From Burkholderia gladioli (GTDB taxonomy: Bacteria > Pseudomonadota > Gammaproteobacteria > Burkholderiales > Burkholderiaceae), in contig WNEB01000038.1 of NCBI GenBank assembly GCA_009914575.1, positions 1 through 10,389 on the forward strand: a stretch of DNA of 10,389 bases. The letters are read 5' to 3'. Position numbers and translations under genes: made by a program. The notes below the pieces were generated by a model. It saw only the letters and a list, made by a program, of their open reading frames with translations. It searched no databases and was not told the DNA's origin. Below, piece by piece: positions 1-9,585 of the stretch (position 1 is the stretch's first letter; the number at the start of each line of letters is the position of its first letter).

Positions 1-1
1 G

Positions 2-88
2 AAGTGGCTGTGGTCATACAATCACGAGCGGCCGAACACGGCCATTGGCGGCGTACCGCCGAAACAGAAGTTGCCCATCGCGGCATGA
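2..88 (+). pseudogene. IS3-family transposase, C-terminal 28 residues (5' end outside window)
   Basis: Reading from base 2, the frame gives KWLWSYNHERPNTAIGGV followed by PPKQKLPIAA and a TGA stop at 86-88. The YNHERPN..GG..PKQKL pattern is the usual C-terminal tail of IS3-family OrfB transposases of the DDE integrase (rve) fold, which cut and join insertion-sequence ends. Only the tail is inside the window, so I cannot say whether the gene is intact upstream. The gene points toward gyrB. Family assignment is by recognition of the tail pattern; the exact IS name is not determined. Confidence 0.75.
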
Positions 89-130
89 CCTCTACTTCTG
101 AACTCCGTTAAAAGCGGGGGGACTACCATC
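89..130 (+). mobile_element. Probable right end of the IS3-family element
   Basis: The stretch directly after the transposase stop ends in a G-run (CGGGGGGACTACC, about 115-127). This is where an IS3-family right inverted repeat would be expected, within about 40 bp of the transposase stop. The left end is outside the window, so the inverted repeat cannot be confirmed and the exact boundary is approximate. Confidence 0.4.
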
Positions 131-166
131 CTTCCTGTCTCACTTTGGTGTTGCTAGGAAATCTGC

Positions 167-200
167 TGGTGGAGCGGGGGGAGAATTGAACTGCGGACCT
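167..200 (-). other. tRNA 3'-end-like fragment (possible attachment-site remnant)
   Basis: Read on the minus strand this has the order seen at a tRNA 3' end: GGTC, then GCAGTTCAATTC (a TTCRA T-loop pattern), then a C-rich run ending CGCTCCACCA. The T-stem is mismatched, one base is extra between T-loop and CCA, and no complementary 5' acceptor strand is visible on the minus strand upstream, so it is not a functional tRNA. Such 3' fragments are commonly left at the junctions of tRNA-integrating islands. That role is an inference. Confidence 0.25.
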
Positions 201-298
201 TTGCTCCGCCACTCCAATGTGATGGCTGTGCTCGCACCTCTAAAAAGCTCGCGTCCAGAAAGAGGTGTGATGCGCGCCAAATAACCTCCGAGAATTTT

Positions 299-362
299 CA
301 CGAAATGCGGCTTCGATTGTCACTATTCGTGGGGCATTTTTCACTAATAGTGACTTTCGACA
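299..362. repeat. Spaced 11-bp quasi-palindromes; possible transposon end abutting gyrB
   Basis: Two related 11-mers, CACTATTCGTG (321-331) and CACTAATAGTG (342-352), start 21 bp apart. A weaker third copy, CACGAAATGCG (299-309), matches the reverse of the first unit in 8 of 11 positions. Together the first two also form one hairpin: GTCACTATT (319-327) pairs with AATAGTGAC (346-354), then GTG with CAC after one mismatch, with a 10-nt loop. Read on the minus strand, the array is preceded by TGTCGA (362-357), 12 bp beyond the gyrB stop. There is no T-run on either side, so a simple intrinsic terminator is unlikely. Multiple ~21-bp-spaced sites behind a TGT terminus resemble ends of Tn7-like or TniA-type transposons, but no transposase of that type is in view. 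Confidence 0.45.
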
Positions 363-374
363 ATTTACCCCCGC

Positions 375-3038
<2,664 letters not shown>

Positions 3039-4145
3039 TCAGATGCGCATCGGCATCACCACGTACTTGAAGGTGTCGTTCTCGGGCACGGTAATCAGCG
3101 CGCTCGAGCTGGCGTCTCCGAGGCTCACCTCGATGTTTTCGACCTTCAGGTTCGCCAGCACGTCGAGCAGATACGTGACGTTGAAGCCGATGTCGACCGT
3201 GTCGCCCTGGTAGGCGATTTCGAGTTCTTCCTGCGCCTCTTCCTGATCGGCGTTCGTCGACATGATCTTCAACTGGCCCGGCGCGATGATGCAGCGCACG
3301 CCCTTGAACTTGTCCGAAGTCAGGATGGCCGCGCGCTGCAGCGAGCGTTGCAGCTCCTCACGGCCGATCGTGAAGGTGTTCTTGTGCGCCTTCGGGATCA
3401 CGCGCTGGAAGTCGGGGAACTTGCCCTCGACAAGCTTCGTGACCAGCTCGACCTGACCGAACGTGAATTTGGCCTGGGTTTGCGCGATGTCGATCTTGAG
3501 CGTGTCGTCGATATCCTCGAGCAGGCGTTGCAGCTCGAGAATCGTCTTGCGCGGCACGATTACTTCCTGGCGCGGGAACGCACCGCCCTCGATCTTCATC
3601 GACGAGAATGCGAGGCGGTGGCCGTCGGTGGCCACGGCCATCAGCTGATCGCCGTCCACGACGAGCAGCATGCCGTTCAGGTAGTAGCGGATGTCCTGCT
3701 GGGCCATCGCGAAATACACCATGCCGAGCAACTGGCGGAACGCCTTCTGCGGCACGGCCAGGCTCGCGCCGAAATCCTTTGCCTGCGCGACCGTCGGGAA
3801 TTCGTCCGCGGCCAGCGTCTGCAGGGCGAAGCGGCTCTTGCCCGATTGCACGGTCAGGCGCTTGTCGGTCAGCGACAGCGTGACCTGGCCATCCGGCATC
3901 GCGCGCAGGATGTCGAGCAGCTTGCGCGCGGCCACCGTGGTGGCCACTTGTTCGCCGCCGACGCCGAAATCGGCGCGCGTGGTGATCTGGAGCTCGAGGT
4001 CGGTCGACAGGAACGACACATCCGGGCCGGTCTTCGTGATCAGCAGATTCGCGAGGATCGGCAGCGTGTGGCGACGTTCGACGATACCGCTTACGGTCTG
4101 CAGCGGCCTGAGGAGGGTGTCTCGTTCGGTCTTGACCAGTTGCAT
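3039..4145 (-). CDS. dnaN: DNA polymerase III beta subunit (sliding clamp)
   Basis: Encodes the 368-residue beta clamp, which dimerises into a ring around DNA and tethers polymerase III, ligase, mismatch-repair proteins and Hda. Length matches the family (about 366-370). Visible markers: N-terminal MQLVKTERDTLLRPL, the domain-2 motif ATDGHRLA at 172-179, GKFPDFQRVIP at 241-251, and the canonical C-terminus VVMPMRI at 362-368, which forms part of the partner-binding pocket. The ATG at 4145 has GAAGGAA (minus strand) upstream at good spacing. It lies 175 bases downstream of dnaA on the same strand and is probably co-transcribed with it. Confidence 0.98.
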   Translation of the reverse strand: MQLVKTERDTLLRPLQTVSGIVERRHTLPILANLLITKTGPDVSFLSTDLELQITTRADFGVGGEQVATTVAARKLLDILRAMPDGQVTLSLTDKRLTVQSGKSRFALQTLAADEFPTVAQAKDFGASLAVPQKAFRQLLGMVYFAMAQQDIRYYLNGMLLVVDGDQLMAVATDGHRLAFSSMKIEGGAFPRQEVIVPRKTILELQRLLEDIDDTLKIDIAQTQAKFTFGQVELVTKLVEGKFPDFQRVIPKAHKNTFTIGREELQRSLQRAAILTSDKFKGVRCIIAPGQLKIMSTNADQEEAQEELEIAYQGDTVDIGFNVTYLLDVLANLKVENIEVSLGDASSSALITVPENDTFKYVVMPMRI

Positions 4146-4244
4146 AGAGTTCCTTCGTTGAATAAACGGCCTGCCAGCCTCGCTACGCCGGCCCGGCGGG
4201 ACGCTGTCAACCCGCAGCCCGAGCGGTCATAAACCGGTATTGTG

Positions 4245-4285
4245 CCTTAAAACCGAACTGCCCCTTTTAATTTGGAACCGTTCGG
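4245..4285 (-). terminator. Weak terminator-like hairpin after dnaA
   Basis: On the minus strand, CCGAAC (plus 4285-4280) and GTTCGG (plus 4258-4253) form a 6-bp stem followed by TTTTAAGG. The loop is long (21 nt) and the T-run short, so this would at most be a leaky attenuator between dnaA and dnaN. Confidence 0.25.
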
Positions 4286-4320
4286 CTCAAGGAACGCGCG
4301 CGTGGCGCGTGCGTCCCGCA

Positions 4321-5910
4321 TCAGCCCTTCAGTGTCTGTTCGAGTACGTGCAGCTCGTGATTCAGTTGCGCGTCCTTGCTGCGCTCGTCGGCGATCTTGC
4401 GCACCGCGTGCAGCACGGTGGTGTGGTCGCGCCCGCCGAACAGCTCGCCGATTTCGGGCAGGCTCTTCTGCGTGAGCTCCTTGGCCAGGTACATCGCGAT
4501 CTGGCGCGGCCGCGCGATATTGGCCGGCCGTTTCTTCGAATACATGTCGGCGACCTTGATGTTGTAGAAGTCGGCGACCGTTTTCTGGATGTTTTCGACC
4601 GAAATCTGCCGGTTCTGCACCGTCAGCAGGTCTTTCAGTGCTTCCTTGGTCAGCTCGATCGAGATCTCGCGACCATGGAATTTCGAATACGCGAGGATCT
4701 TGCGCAGCGCCCCTTCGAGCTCGCGCACGTTCGAGCGCAGGTGCTTGGCAACGAAGAAGGCCACGTCCTCGGACAGGTTCACGCCTTCGGACTGCGCCTT
4801 GCGCATCAAAATCGCCACGCGCATTTCGAGCTCGGGCGGCTCGATTGCCACCGTCAGGCCCGAATCGAAGCGCGAGATCAGCCGGTCGTCGATGCCCGAG
4901 ATTTCCTTCGGGTACGTGTCGCTCGTGATGATCACCTGCGCCTTGTTGGCGACCAGCGCCTCGAACGCGTAGAAGAATTCCTCCTGCGTGCGCGATTTGC
5001 CCGAGAAGAACTGAATATCGTCGATCAGCAGCAGGTCGAGCGAGTGGTAATAACGCTTGAAATCGTCGAATGCCTTGCGCTGATAGGCCTTCACGACGTC
5101 CGACACGTATTGTTCCGCGTGGATGTAGCGAATGCGCGCGCCCGGCTTGTCGAGCAGCAGCTGATTGCCGATCGCGTGGATCAGGTGAGTCTTGCCGAGG
5201 CCGACGCCGCCGTACAGGAACAGCGGGTTGTACGACACGCCCGGATTGTCGGCCACCTGGATGGCCGCGGCGCGCGCGAGCTGGTTCGCCTTGCCGGTGA
5301 CGAAATTGTCGAACGTCAGCACCGGGTTCAGCTTCGAGCGCTCGTAGGTCGAATCGGCGGCATCCGCGGCGGGCGCGTTCGCGCCCGGGCGCCAGGTGCG
5401 CCGGCCGGCGGCGGCTTCGTGCGCGGTCAGGCTCGGCAGATCGAGATCGGCGGCATCGTCGGCGTTCAGCGCGGAGGCCTGGGCCGCGGCTTGTGCGGCC
5501 GCCTGGGCGGCCTGCGCTGCCAGCACGGCCGGGTTCGGCGTGTAATCCGCCTGAGCCTGGGCGGCTTGCGCGAGCGGCGCGGCCTGGGCCGCCGGTGCGG
5601 CTGTCACGACGGGGGCCGCGGCCGCGCGCGGCGAGACCGCGGGCGCGGCACCGCGCGCGCCGGCCTTCGGGTCGAGCACGAACTGCACGTCGATCGGCGC
5701 GTTCCAGAAATCGCGCGCCATATCGGCGATCCGGCCCGAAAACTGGCTCTTCACCCAGTCGAGCTTGAAGCGGTTGGGGGCGGCAATGGACAACGTCTGC
5801 GCTGTGGCATCGAAGGCCACCGGCGCCAGCGGTTTGATCCACGTCACGTACTGCTGGGGCGTCAATTCGCGCTCCAGCAGGGCGGAACAGTGTTGCCAGA
5901 AATCGTTCAT
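4321..5910 (-). CDS. dnaA: Chromosomal replication initiator DnaA
   Basis: Encodes a 529-residue AAA+ initiator that binds DnaA boxes, oligomerises with ATP, melts the origin and loads DnaB. Domains: I (1-80) begins [19 protein letters not shown] (about 81-190) is a long Ala/Gln-rich linker; III has Walker A GGVGLGKT at 234-241, Walker B LLLIDDI at 293-299, and RFDS at 347-350; IV is the helix-turn-helix with signature GRDHTT at 493-498. The start at 5910 is chosen over a frame-open position at 6033 because MNDFW is the normal betaproteobacterial N-terminus and the upstream 41 residues are low-complexity. No strong Shine-Dalgarno is present. DnaA boxes near its promoter suggest autoregulation. 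Confidence 0.98.
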   Translation of the reverse strand: MNDFWQHCSALLERELTPQQYVTWIKPLAPVAFDATAQTLSIAAPNRFKLDWVKSQFSGRIADMARDFWNAPIDVQFVLDPKAGARGAAPAVSPRAAAAPVVTAAPAAQAAPLAQAAQAQADYTPNPAVLAAQAAQAAAQAAAQASALNADDAADLDLPSLTAHEAAAGRRTWRPGANAPAADAADSTYERSKLNPVLTFDNFVTGKANQLARAAAIQVADNPGVSYNPLFLYGGVGLGKTHLIHAIGNQLLLDKPGARIRYIHAEQYVSDVVKAYQRKAFDDFKRYYHSLDLLLIDDIQFFSGKSRTQEEFFYAFEALVANKAQVIITSDTYPKEISGIDDRLISRFDSGLTVAIEPPELEMRVAILMRKAQSEGVNLSEDVAFFVAKHLRSNVRELEGALRKILAYSKFHGREISIELTKEALKDLLTVQNRQISVENIQKTVADFYNIKVADMYSKKRPANIARPRQIAMYLAKELTQKSLPEIGELFGGRDHTTVLHAVRKIADERSKDAQLNHELHVLEQTLKG

Positions 5911-6078
5911 CAAAATGCTGTCGTTTTGGGGTTGCACAGCGGCACGAGGCCGCCCTCGTCGCGGTTGGCGGCGAGGCCCGGTGCGGCCGAGCGAGCATGC
6001 TCCGCAGGCGCGTGCCACAAGGGTTTCGGGCACAGCACAGGCCGGAGCGGCGTGCGGGATTCTTGGAGATAAGGCGAG

Positions 6079-6084
6079 ATTCTA
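6079..6084 (-). promoter_or_regulatory. Candidate dnaA promoter -10
   Basis: On the minus strand TAGAAT matches TATAAT in 5 of 6 positions. No good -35 lies 16-18 bases upstream. The perfect DnaA box occupies the region about 26-34 bases upstream of this -10. If used, the leader would be about 160 nt. Confidence 0.4.
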
Positions 6085-6109
6085 CCGCCAAACGCGGTGC
6101 GAGCGGGAG

Positions 6110-6118
6110 TTATCCACA
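6110..6118 (+). promoter_or_regulatory. Perfect DnaA box
   Basis: TTATCCACA is the exact consensus high-affinity DnaA-binding 9-mer. Its CCACA is mirrored four bases later by TGTGG (6123-6127), so two core half-sites face each other. It is just upstream of the probable dnaA -10, where DnaA binding would repress dnaA. Confidence 0.85.
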
Positions 6119-6185
6119 GGGGTGTGGCGATCGGGTGGGTGGCCCAGGGTTGTCGCACACAGGGGGCGGGAACGGGCCTAAAGTA

Positions 6186-6214
6186 TTGACCGCCAAGAGA
6201 AAACCGGTTTAAAT
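6186..6214 (+). promoter_or_regulatory. Probable sigma-70 promoter for rpmH operon
   Basis: TTGACC (6186-6191, 5 of 6 to TTGACA) is followed by a 17-base spacer and TTAAAT (6209-6214, 4 of 6 to TATAAT). Immediately after is the perfect palindrome GCGGATTCCGC (6216-6226) at the expected transcription start. The leader to the rpmH ATG would be a little over 100 nt. Confidence 0.6.
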
Positions 6215-6328
6215 AGCGGATTCCGCGAAAACCAATCCAAGATTTTCGGCGATTGCGTTCGCCCGGTTCGCCTGAAGCTCGGGTACGCGGTCCCTGATTA
6301 CCGACATTCTCGAACAAGTGAGAGCAAC

Positions 6329-6463
6329 ATGAAACGTACCTACCAACCGTCCGTTACCCGTCGCAAGCGCACCCATGGTTTCCGCGTCCGCATGAAGACG
6401 GCAGGTGGCCGCAAGGTCATCAACGCACGTCGCGCGAAGGGCCGCAAGCGCCTCGCCATCTAA
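6329..6463 (+). CDS. rpmH: 50S ribosomal protein L34
   Basis: Encodes the 44-residue, very basic L34: [18 protein letters not shown] followed by [26 protein letters not shown] and a TAA stop. This is essentially the universal bacterial L34 sequence and length. L34 binds 23S rRNA in the large subunit. The ATG at 6329 is preceded by GTGAGAG, a modest ribosome-binding site. First gene of the rightward operon, with the rnpA coding region beginning 16 bases after its stop. Confidence 0.99.
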
Positions 6464-6479
6464 GGACGGGCCCAGCGCC

Positions 6480-7040
6480 GTGTCCGCCGTTCGCGGCGAT
6501 GCGGGCAGCAGCGCCGCCGGCGCGGGTGTAAGCCCGTCGCAGGCGGCTGCCGCATTCCCGAAAGCCGCGCGGCTTCTAAAAACGGATGAGTTCTCATCCG
6601 TTTTTCGTTTGCGGCCGTGGCGGCGTTCCGCGCACTTTGTCGTGTACGGCAAGCCGACCGGTGAAGCCGGCCGGCTCGGGCTCGTGATCGGCAAGAAGTT
6701 CGCGCCGCGCGCGGTCACGCGCAATCTGGTGAAGCGGCTCGCGCGCGAGGCGTTTCGCCTGCGCCGTGCCGAGTTCGCCGGTTGGGACATCCTGCTGCGC
6801 CTGCATACGCGTTTCGACAGGAAAGCCATGCCGAGCGCCGCATCCGCGCCGCTCGCGGCGCTCTGCGAGGGCGAGATCCGCGAACTGCTCGATCGGGCGG
6901 TGCGCGAAATCGCCCGACGCGGCGCCGCGCCGGCAGGTGGCGACACGCGTGTGCGCACGGTTGGCCAGCCGGCCGCGAGTGCGCCGGAAGCGGGCGCGCG
7001 CGCTTGGGTGCCGCCACCCGATGGCCCGGCGCACGGTTGA
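6480..7040 (+). CDS. rnpA: Ribonuclease P protein component
   Basis: Encodes the basic protein that binds the P RNA (rnpB) and pre-tRNA leader in 5' maturation of tRNAs. From GTG 6480 it is 186 residues. The core is clear: [17 protein letters not shown] at 26-42, [17 protein letters not shown] at 66-82 and the conserved RNR helix [16 protein letters not shown] at 78-93. Usual family length is about 115-140, so this one has about 20 extra N-terminal residues and a Pro/Ala/Gly-rich C-terminal tail of about 40. No ATG exists in frame before the core. GTG 6480 is the first plausible start after the rpmH stop, with AAGGA 13 bases upstream. A frame-open GTG at 6405 lies inside rpmH and is less likely. 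A perfect palindrome (6578-6605) sits within the coding sequence. Confidence 0.93.
   Translation: MSAVRGDAGSSAAGAGVSPSQAAAAFPKAARLLKTDEFSSVFRLRPWRRSAHFVVYGKPTGEAGRLGLVIGKKFAPRAVTRNLVKRLAREAFRLRRAEFAGWDILLRLHTRFDRKAMPSAASAPLAALCEGEIRELLDRAVREIARRGAAPAGGDTRVRTVGQPAASAPEAGARAWVPPPDGPAHG
6578..6605. terminator. Terminator-like perfect palindrome inside rnpA
   Basis: AAAAACGGATGAG (6578-6590) and CTCATCCGTTTTT (6593-6605) are exact inverted repeats around TT, giving an RNA stem ending in a U-run: the architecture of a bidirectional Rho-independent terminator. It begins 114 bases after the rpmH stop and encodes [10 protein letters not shown] of RnpA. It could cut rnpA-yidD-yidC transcription relative to rpmH. 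The surrounding codons (CTA, AAA, GAT, TCA, GTT, TTT) are A/T-rich for this genome. Confidence 0.65.
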
Positions 7041-7100
7041 TTCAATGCCGTGCCGGGCATGCCCGACACGGCAGGAGGGCGGCGCGCGAGCGCCACTGCT

Positions 7101-7367
7101 ATGCAAACGGTTCTGATCGCGTTGCTGCGTTTCTACAAGGCTGCCCTGAGCCCCCTGCTCGGCAGCCGTTGCCGTTTTTATCCTTCCTGTTCGGAATACG
7201 CGCGCGAGGCAATCCAGTATCATGGCGCCGCGCGCGGTACTTACCTGGCCGTCAGGCGCGTGTGCCGGTGTCACCCGTTTTCGGCGGGCGGCATCGATCT
7301 CGTTCCGTCGCCCCACTCCGATAGCCGCGCTCCCAACGAAGCGGAAGCGCCGTCCCATCGACTCTGA
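7101..7367 (+). CDS. yidD: Membrane protein insertion efficiency factor YidD
   Basis: Encodes an 88-residue protein of the YidD (DUF37) family, thought to help YidC-dependent insertion at the inner face of the cytoplasmic membrane. Signature pieces: amphipathic N-terminus [18 protein letters not shown], then [16 protein letters not shown] at 23-38, and [17 protein letters not shown] at 53-69, including the family's conserved cysteines. ATG 7101 is chosen because the family begins there; the upstream frame-open residues to 7050 look unrelated. The strong AGGAGG at 7073-7078 is 22 bases away, unusually far. The stop is 8 bases from the yidC ATG, so the two are surely co-transcribed and probably translationally coupled. 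Confidence 0.95.
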   Translation: MQTVLIALLRFYKAALSPLLGSRCRFYPSCSEYAREAIQYHGAARGTYLAVRRVCRCHPFSAGGIDLVPSPHSDSRAPNEAEAPSHRL

Positions 7368-7375
7368 GACAACGC

Positions 7376-9031
7376 ATGGATATCAAACGCACCGTCCTAT
7401 GGGTGATTTTCTTCATGTCAGCGGTCATGCTGTTCGACAACTGGCAGCGAGCCCATGGACGCCAGTCGATGTTCTTCCCGAACGTCACGCAGACCACCGG
7501 CGCGTCGTCCACCGACGCCAGTAACGGCGCTTCGGCGGCGAGCGGCACGGCAGCCTTGCCAGCCGTCTCGACGGCCGCACCGTCGACCACAGCGCCCGCG
7601 GCACAGGCGCAGCTCGTGCGCTTCTCGACCGACGTCTACGACGGCGAGATCGACACGCGCGGCGGCACGCTGGTCAAGCTGACGCTGAAGAAGGAAGGCG
7701 ACGGCAAGCAGCCGGACCTGTTCGTCACGCTGTTCGACCATTCGAAGGATCACACCTACCTTGCGCGCACCGGCGTGCTCGGCGGCGATTTCCCGAACCA
7801 CAACGACGTGTTCACGGCCGTGGCCGGCCCCACCGCGCTGACGGGCGACCAGAACACGCTGAAGCTCGCGTTCGAATCGGCCGAAAAGGGCGGCGTGAAG
7901 GTCGTGAAGACCTACACGTTCACGCGCGGCAGCTATGTGATCGGCGTCGATACGAAGATCGAGAACGTCAGCACCGCGCCGGTCAATCCGACGGTCTACA
8001 TGGAAATCGTGCGCGACAACGAATCGGTCGAGACGCCGATGTTCTCGCATACGTTCCTCGGGCCGGCCGTCTACACCGACCAGAAGCACTTCCAGAAGAT
8101 CTCGTTCAGCGACATCGACAAGAACAAGGCGGAATTCGTCAGCTCGGCCGACAACGGCTGGGTGGCGATGGTTCAGCACTATTTCGCGTCGGCATGGATT
8201 CCGCAGCAAGGCGTCAAGCGTGACATCTACGTCGAGAAGATCGACTCGCTGTACCGCATCGGTGTGAAGGAGCCGGTGAAGACGATTGCGCCGGGCCAGT
8301 CGGCCGACGTATCGGCGCGCCTGTTCGCGGGCCCCGAGGAAGAGCGCATGCTCGAGTCGATCGCACCGGGCCTCGATCTCGTCAAGGACTATGGCTGGGT
8401 GACGATCATCGCCAAGCCGCTGTTCTGGCTGCTGCAGAAGATCCACAGCTATGTCGGCAACTGGGGCTGGTCGATCGTGCTGCTCACGCTGCTGATCAAG
8501 GCCGTGTTCTTCCCGCTGTCGGCGGCAAGCTACAAGTCGATGGCGCGCATGAAGGAAATCACGCCGCGCATGCAAGCGCTGCGCGAGCGCCTGAAGGGCG
8601 ACCCGCAGAAGATGAATGCGGCGCTGATGGAGCTGTACAAGACGGAGAAGGTGAACCCGTTCGGCGGCTGTCTGCCGGTGGTGATCCAGATTCCGGTGTT
8701 CATCTCGCTGTACTGGGTGTTGCTCGCGTCGGTGGAAATGCGCGGCGCGCCGTGGATTCTCTGGATTCACGATCTGTCGCAGCGCGATCCGTTCTTCATT
8801 CTGCCGGTGCTGATGGCGGGCTCGATGTTCCTGCAGACGCGTTTGAACCCGACGCCGCCGGATCCCGTCCAGGCCAAGATGATGATGTTCATGCCGATCG
8901 CATTCTCGGTCATGTTCTTCTTCTTCCCGGCCGGCCTCGTGCTGTACTACGTCGTGAACAACGTGCTGTCGATCGCGCAGCAGTACTACATCACGCGGGC
9001 GATTGGTGGCAAGAAGAAGGCCGCAACCTGA
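7376..9031 (+). CDS. yidC: Membrane protein insertase YidC
   Basis: Encodes a 551-residue Gram-negative YidC (YidC/Oxa1/Alb3) that inserts and folds inner-membrane proteins alone or with SecYEG. Seen: N-terminal membrane helix at about 5-20; a low-complexity Ser/Thr/Ala linker to about 80; the large periplasmic beta-domain at about 80-330; and the conserved five-helix core from about 345, with [20 protein letters not shown] at 371-390, the cytoplasmic helical hairpin to about 425, [16 protein letters not shown] at 427-442, [15 protein letters not shown] at 474-488 and [19 protein letters not shown] at 502-520. The C-terminus is Lys-rich. The groove position that is Arg in E. coli is Lys375 here, which retains the charge. 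Last gene of the operon before a strong terminator. Confidence 0.98.
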   Translation: MDIKRTVLWVIFFMSAVMLFDNWQRAHGRQSMFFPNVTQTTGASSTDASNGASAASGTAALPAVSTAAPSTTAPAAQAQLVRFSTDVYDGEIDTRGGTLVKLTLKKEGDGKQPDLFVTLFDHSKDHTYLARTGVLGGDFPNHNDVFTAVAGPTALTGDQNTLKLAFESAEKGGVKVVKTYTFTRGSYVIGVDTKIENVSTAPVNPTVYMEIVRDNESVETPMFSHTFLGPAVYTDQKHFQKISFSDIDKNKAEFVSSADNGWVAMVQHYFASAWIPQQGVKRDIYVEKIDSLYRIGVKEPVKTIAPGQSADVSARLFAGPEEERMLESIAPGLDLVKDYGWVTIIAKPLFWLLQKIHSYVGNWGWSIVLLTLLIKAVFFPLSAASYKSMARMKEITPRMQALRERLKGDPQKMNAALMELYKTEKVNPFGGCLPVVIQIPVFISLYWVLLASVEMRGAPWILWIHDLSQRDPFFILPVLMAGSMFLQTRLNPTPPDPVQAKMMMFMPIAFSVMFFFFPAGLVLYYVVNNVLSIAQQYYITRAIGGKKKAAT

Positions 9032-9068
9032 TCCTGCTCACCTGGGCGCGTTTGCTGCGCCCGGATGC

Positions 9069-9106
9069 AAAAAAGCCGCCCGAGCGTGAAGCTGGGCGGC
9101 TTTTTT
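9069..9106. terminator. Strong bidirectional Rho-independent terminator
   Basis: AAAAAAGCCGCCC (9069-9081) pairs perfectly with GGGCGGCTTTTTT (9094-9106). The inner AGC/GCT can extend the stem with a bulge. T-runs exist on both strands, so it can end yidC transcripts on the plus strand and the convergent regulator gene on the minus strand. Confidence 0.95.
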
Positions 9107-9162
9107 CATGGCGGCGGCGATGGCGGTGATGCGGGGTGTACCTTGCCGGGCCGCGCCGCGGC

Positions 9163-9585
9163 TCAACGCGCCGACGCGTCGCCGTAAAACTGTTCGATCA
9201 GCTCCTGCACCAGATAACGATGGTGCGGCGAGAGTGCCTCGAGCTTGGTGGCCAGCTCGATGGTTTCCGGCGTGAGCGGATAGGTGGTGTCGCGCGGCAG
9301 CGGCTTGGGCACGTCGCGTGCGGCCACCGACGGCGGCGGCCCGTAATGCAGCCAATGTGCGTCAACGCGTAGCCAGTCGGCGAGCGTCGCGAGCTTGTCC
9401 GGTGTCGGAATGGTGCGTCCGGTCAGCCATTTGTGAGCGGTTTGCGGAGAAACGGGGTGCTCGCCATGGTGCCGCAGGTTGAAGTGCAGCGCGAGTTCGG
9501 TCGCGCCGCCCACTTTCTCCGGGCTGCGCATCAGGGCGAATTTCAGGCGTTCGGAAAACGCCGTTTTTTCTTCGGGCGTCGGCAT
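9163..9585 (-). CDS. Small XRE-type helix-turn-helix regulator
   Basis: Encodes 140 residues. Residues about 8-82 resemble a Cro/C1-type DNA-binding domain: FSERLKFAL, then GGATELALHFNLRHH, PVSPQTAHKWLTGRTIPTPD (recognition helix and following turn, about 44-63), and KLATLADWLRVDAHWLHYG. The C-terminal part (about 96-135) is a short helical segment, ETIELATKLEALSPHHRYLV then QELIEQFYG, which may aid dimerisation. ATG 9585 (MPTPEEK) is preferred; a TTG at 9624 is frame-open but lacks a ribosome site. It converges on yidC across the shared terminator. The target is unknown. Palindromes upstream (9603-9653) could be its own operators. A diverged partial copy lies at 10021. Confidence 0.8.
   Translation of the reverse strand: MPTPEEKTAFSERLKFALMRSPEKVGGATELALHFNLRHHGEHPVSPQTAHKWLTGRTIPTPDKLATLADWLRVDAHWLHYGPPPSVAARDVPKPLPRDTTYPLTPETIELATKLEALSPHHRYLVQELIEQFYGDASAR

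Larger units (their letters stand above)
5911..6328. other. Divergent dnaA-rpmH intergenic region; candidate oriC
   Basis: This 418-bp gap separates the leftward dnaA-dnaN-gyrB set from the rightward rpmH-yidC set. It holds one perfect DnaA box TTATCCACA (6110-6118), an inverted partial box TGTGGCGAT (6123-6131, 6 of 9), a 7-of-9 box TGGAGATAA (6064-6072), a GATC (6129-6132) and a more A/T-rich stretch around 6181-6260. Divergence of gene strands at this point is typical of an origin. The box count is low for a classical oriC and there is no clear AT-rich 13-mer array, so this may be the origin or only the dnaA control region. Confidence 0.55.

Noticed and set aside
4240..6091. Long open frames on both strands across dnaA
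   Set aside because: Shadows of dnaA caused by G/C at third positions; no recognisable domains or start signals.
6209..7096. Minus-strand open frame across rpmH and rnpA
   Set aside because: Arg/Ser/Ala-rich antisense shadow of two well-identified genes.
7418..8770. Long minus-strand open frame across yidC
   Set aside because: Antisense shadow of yidC, His/Arg-rich, no family resemblance.
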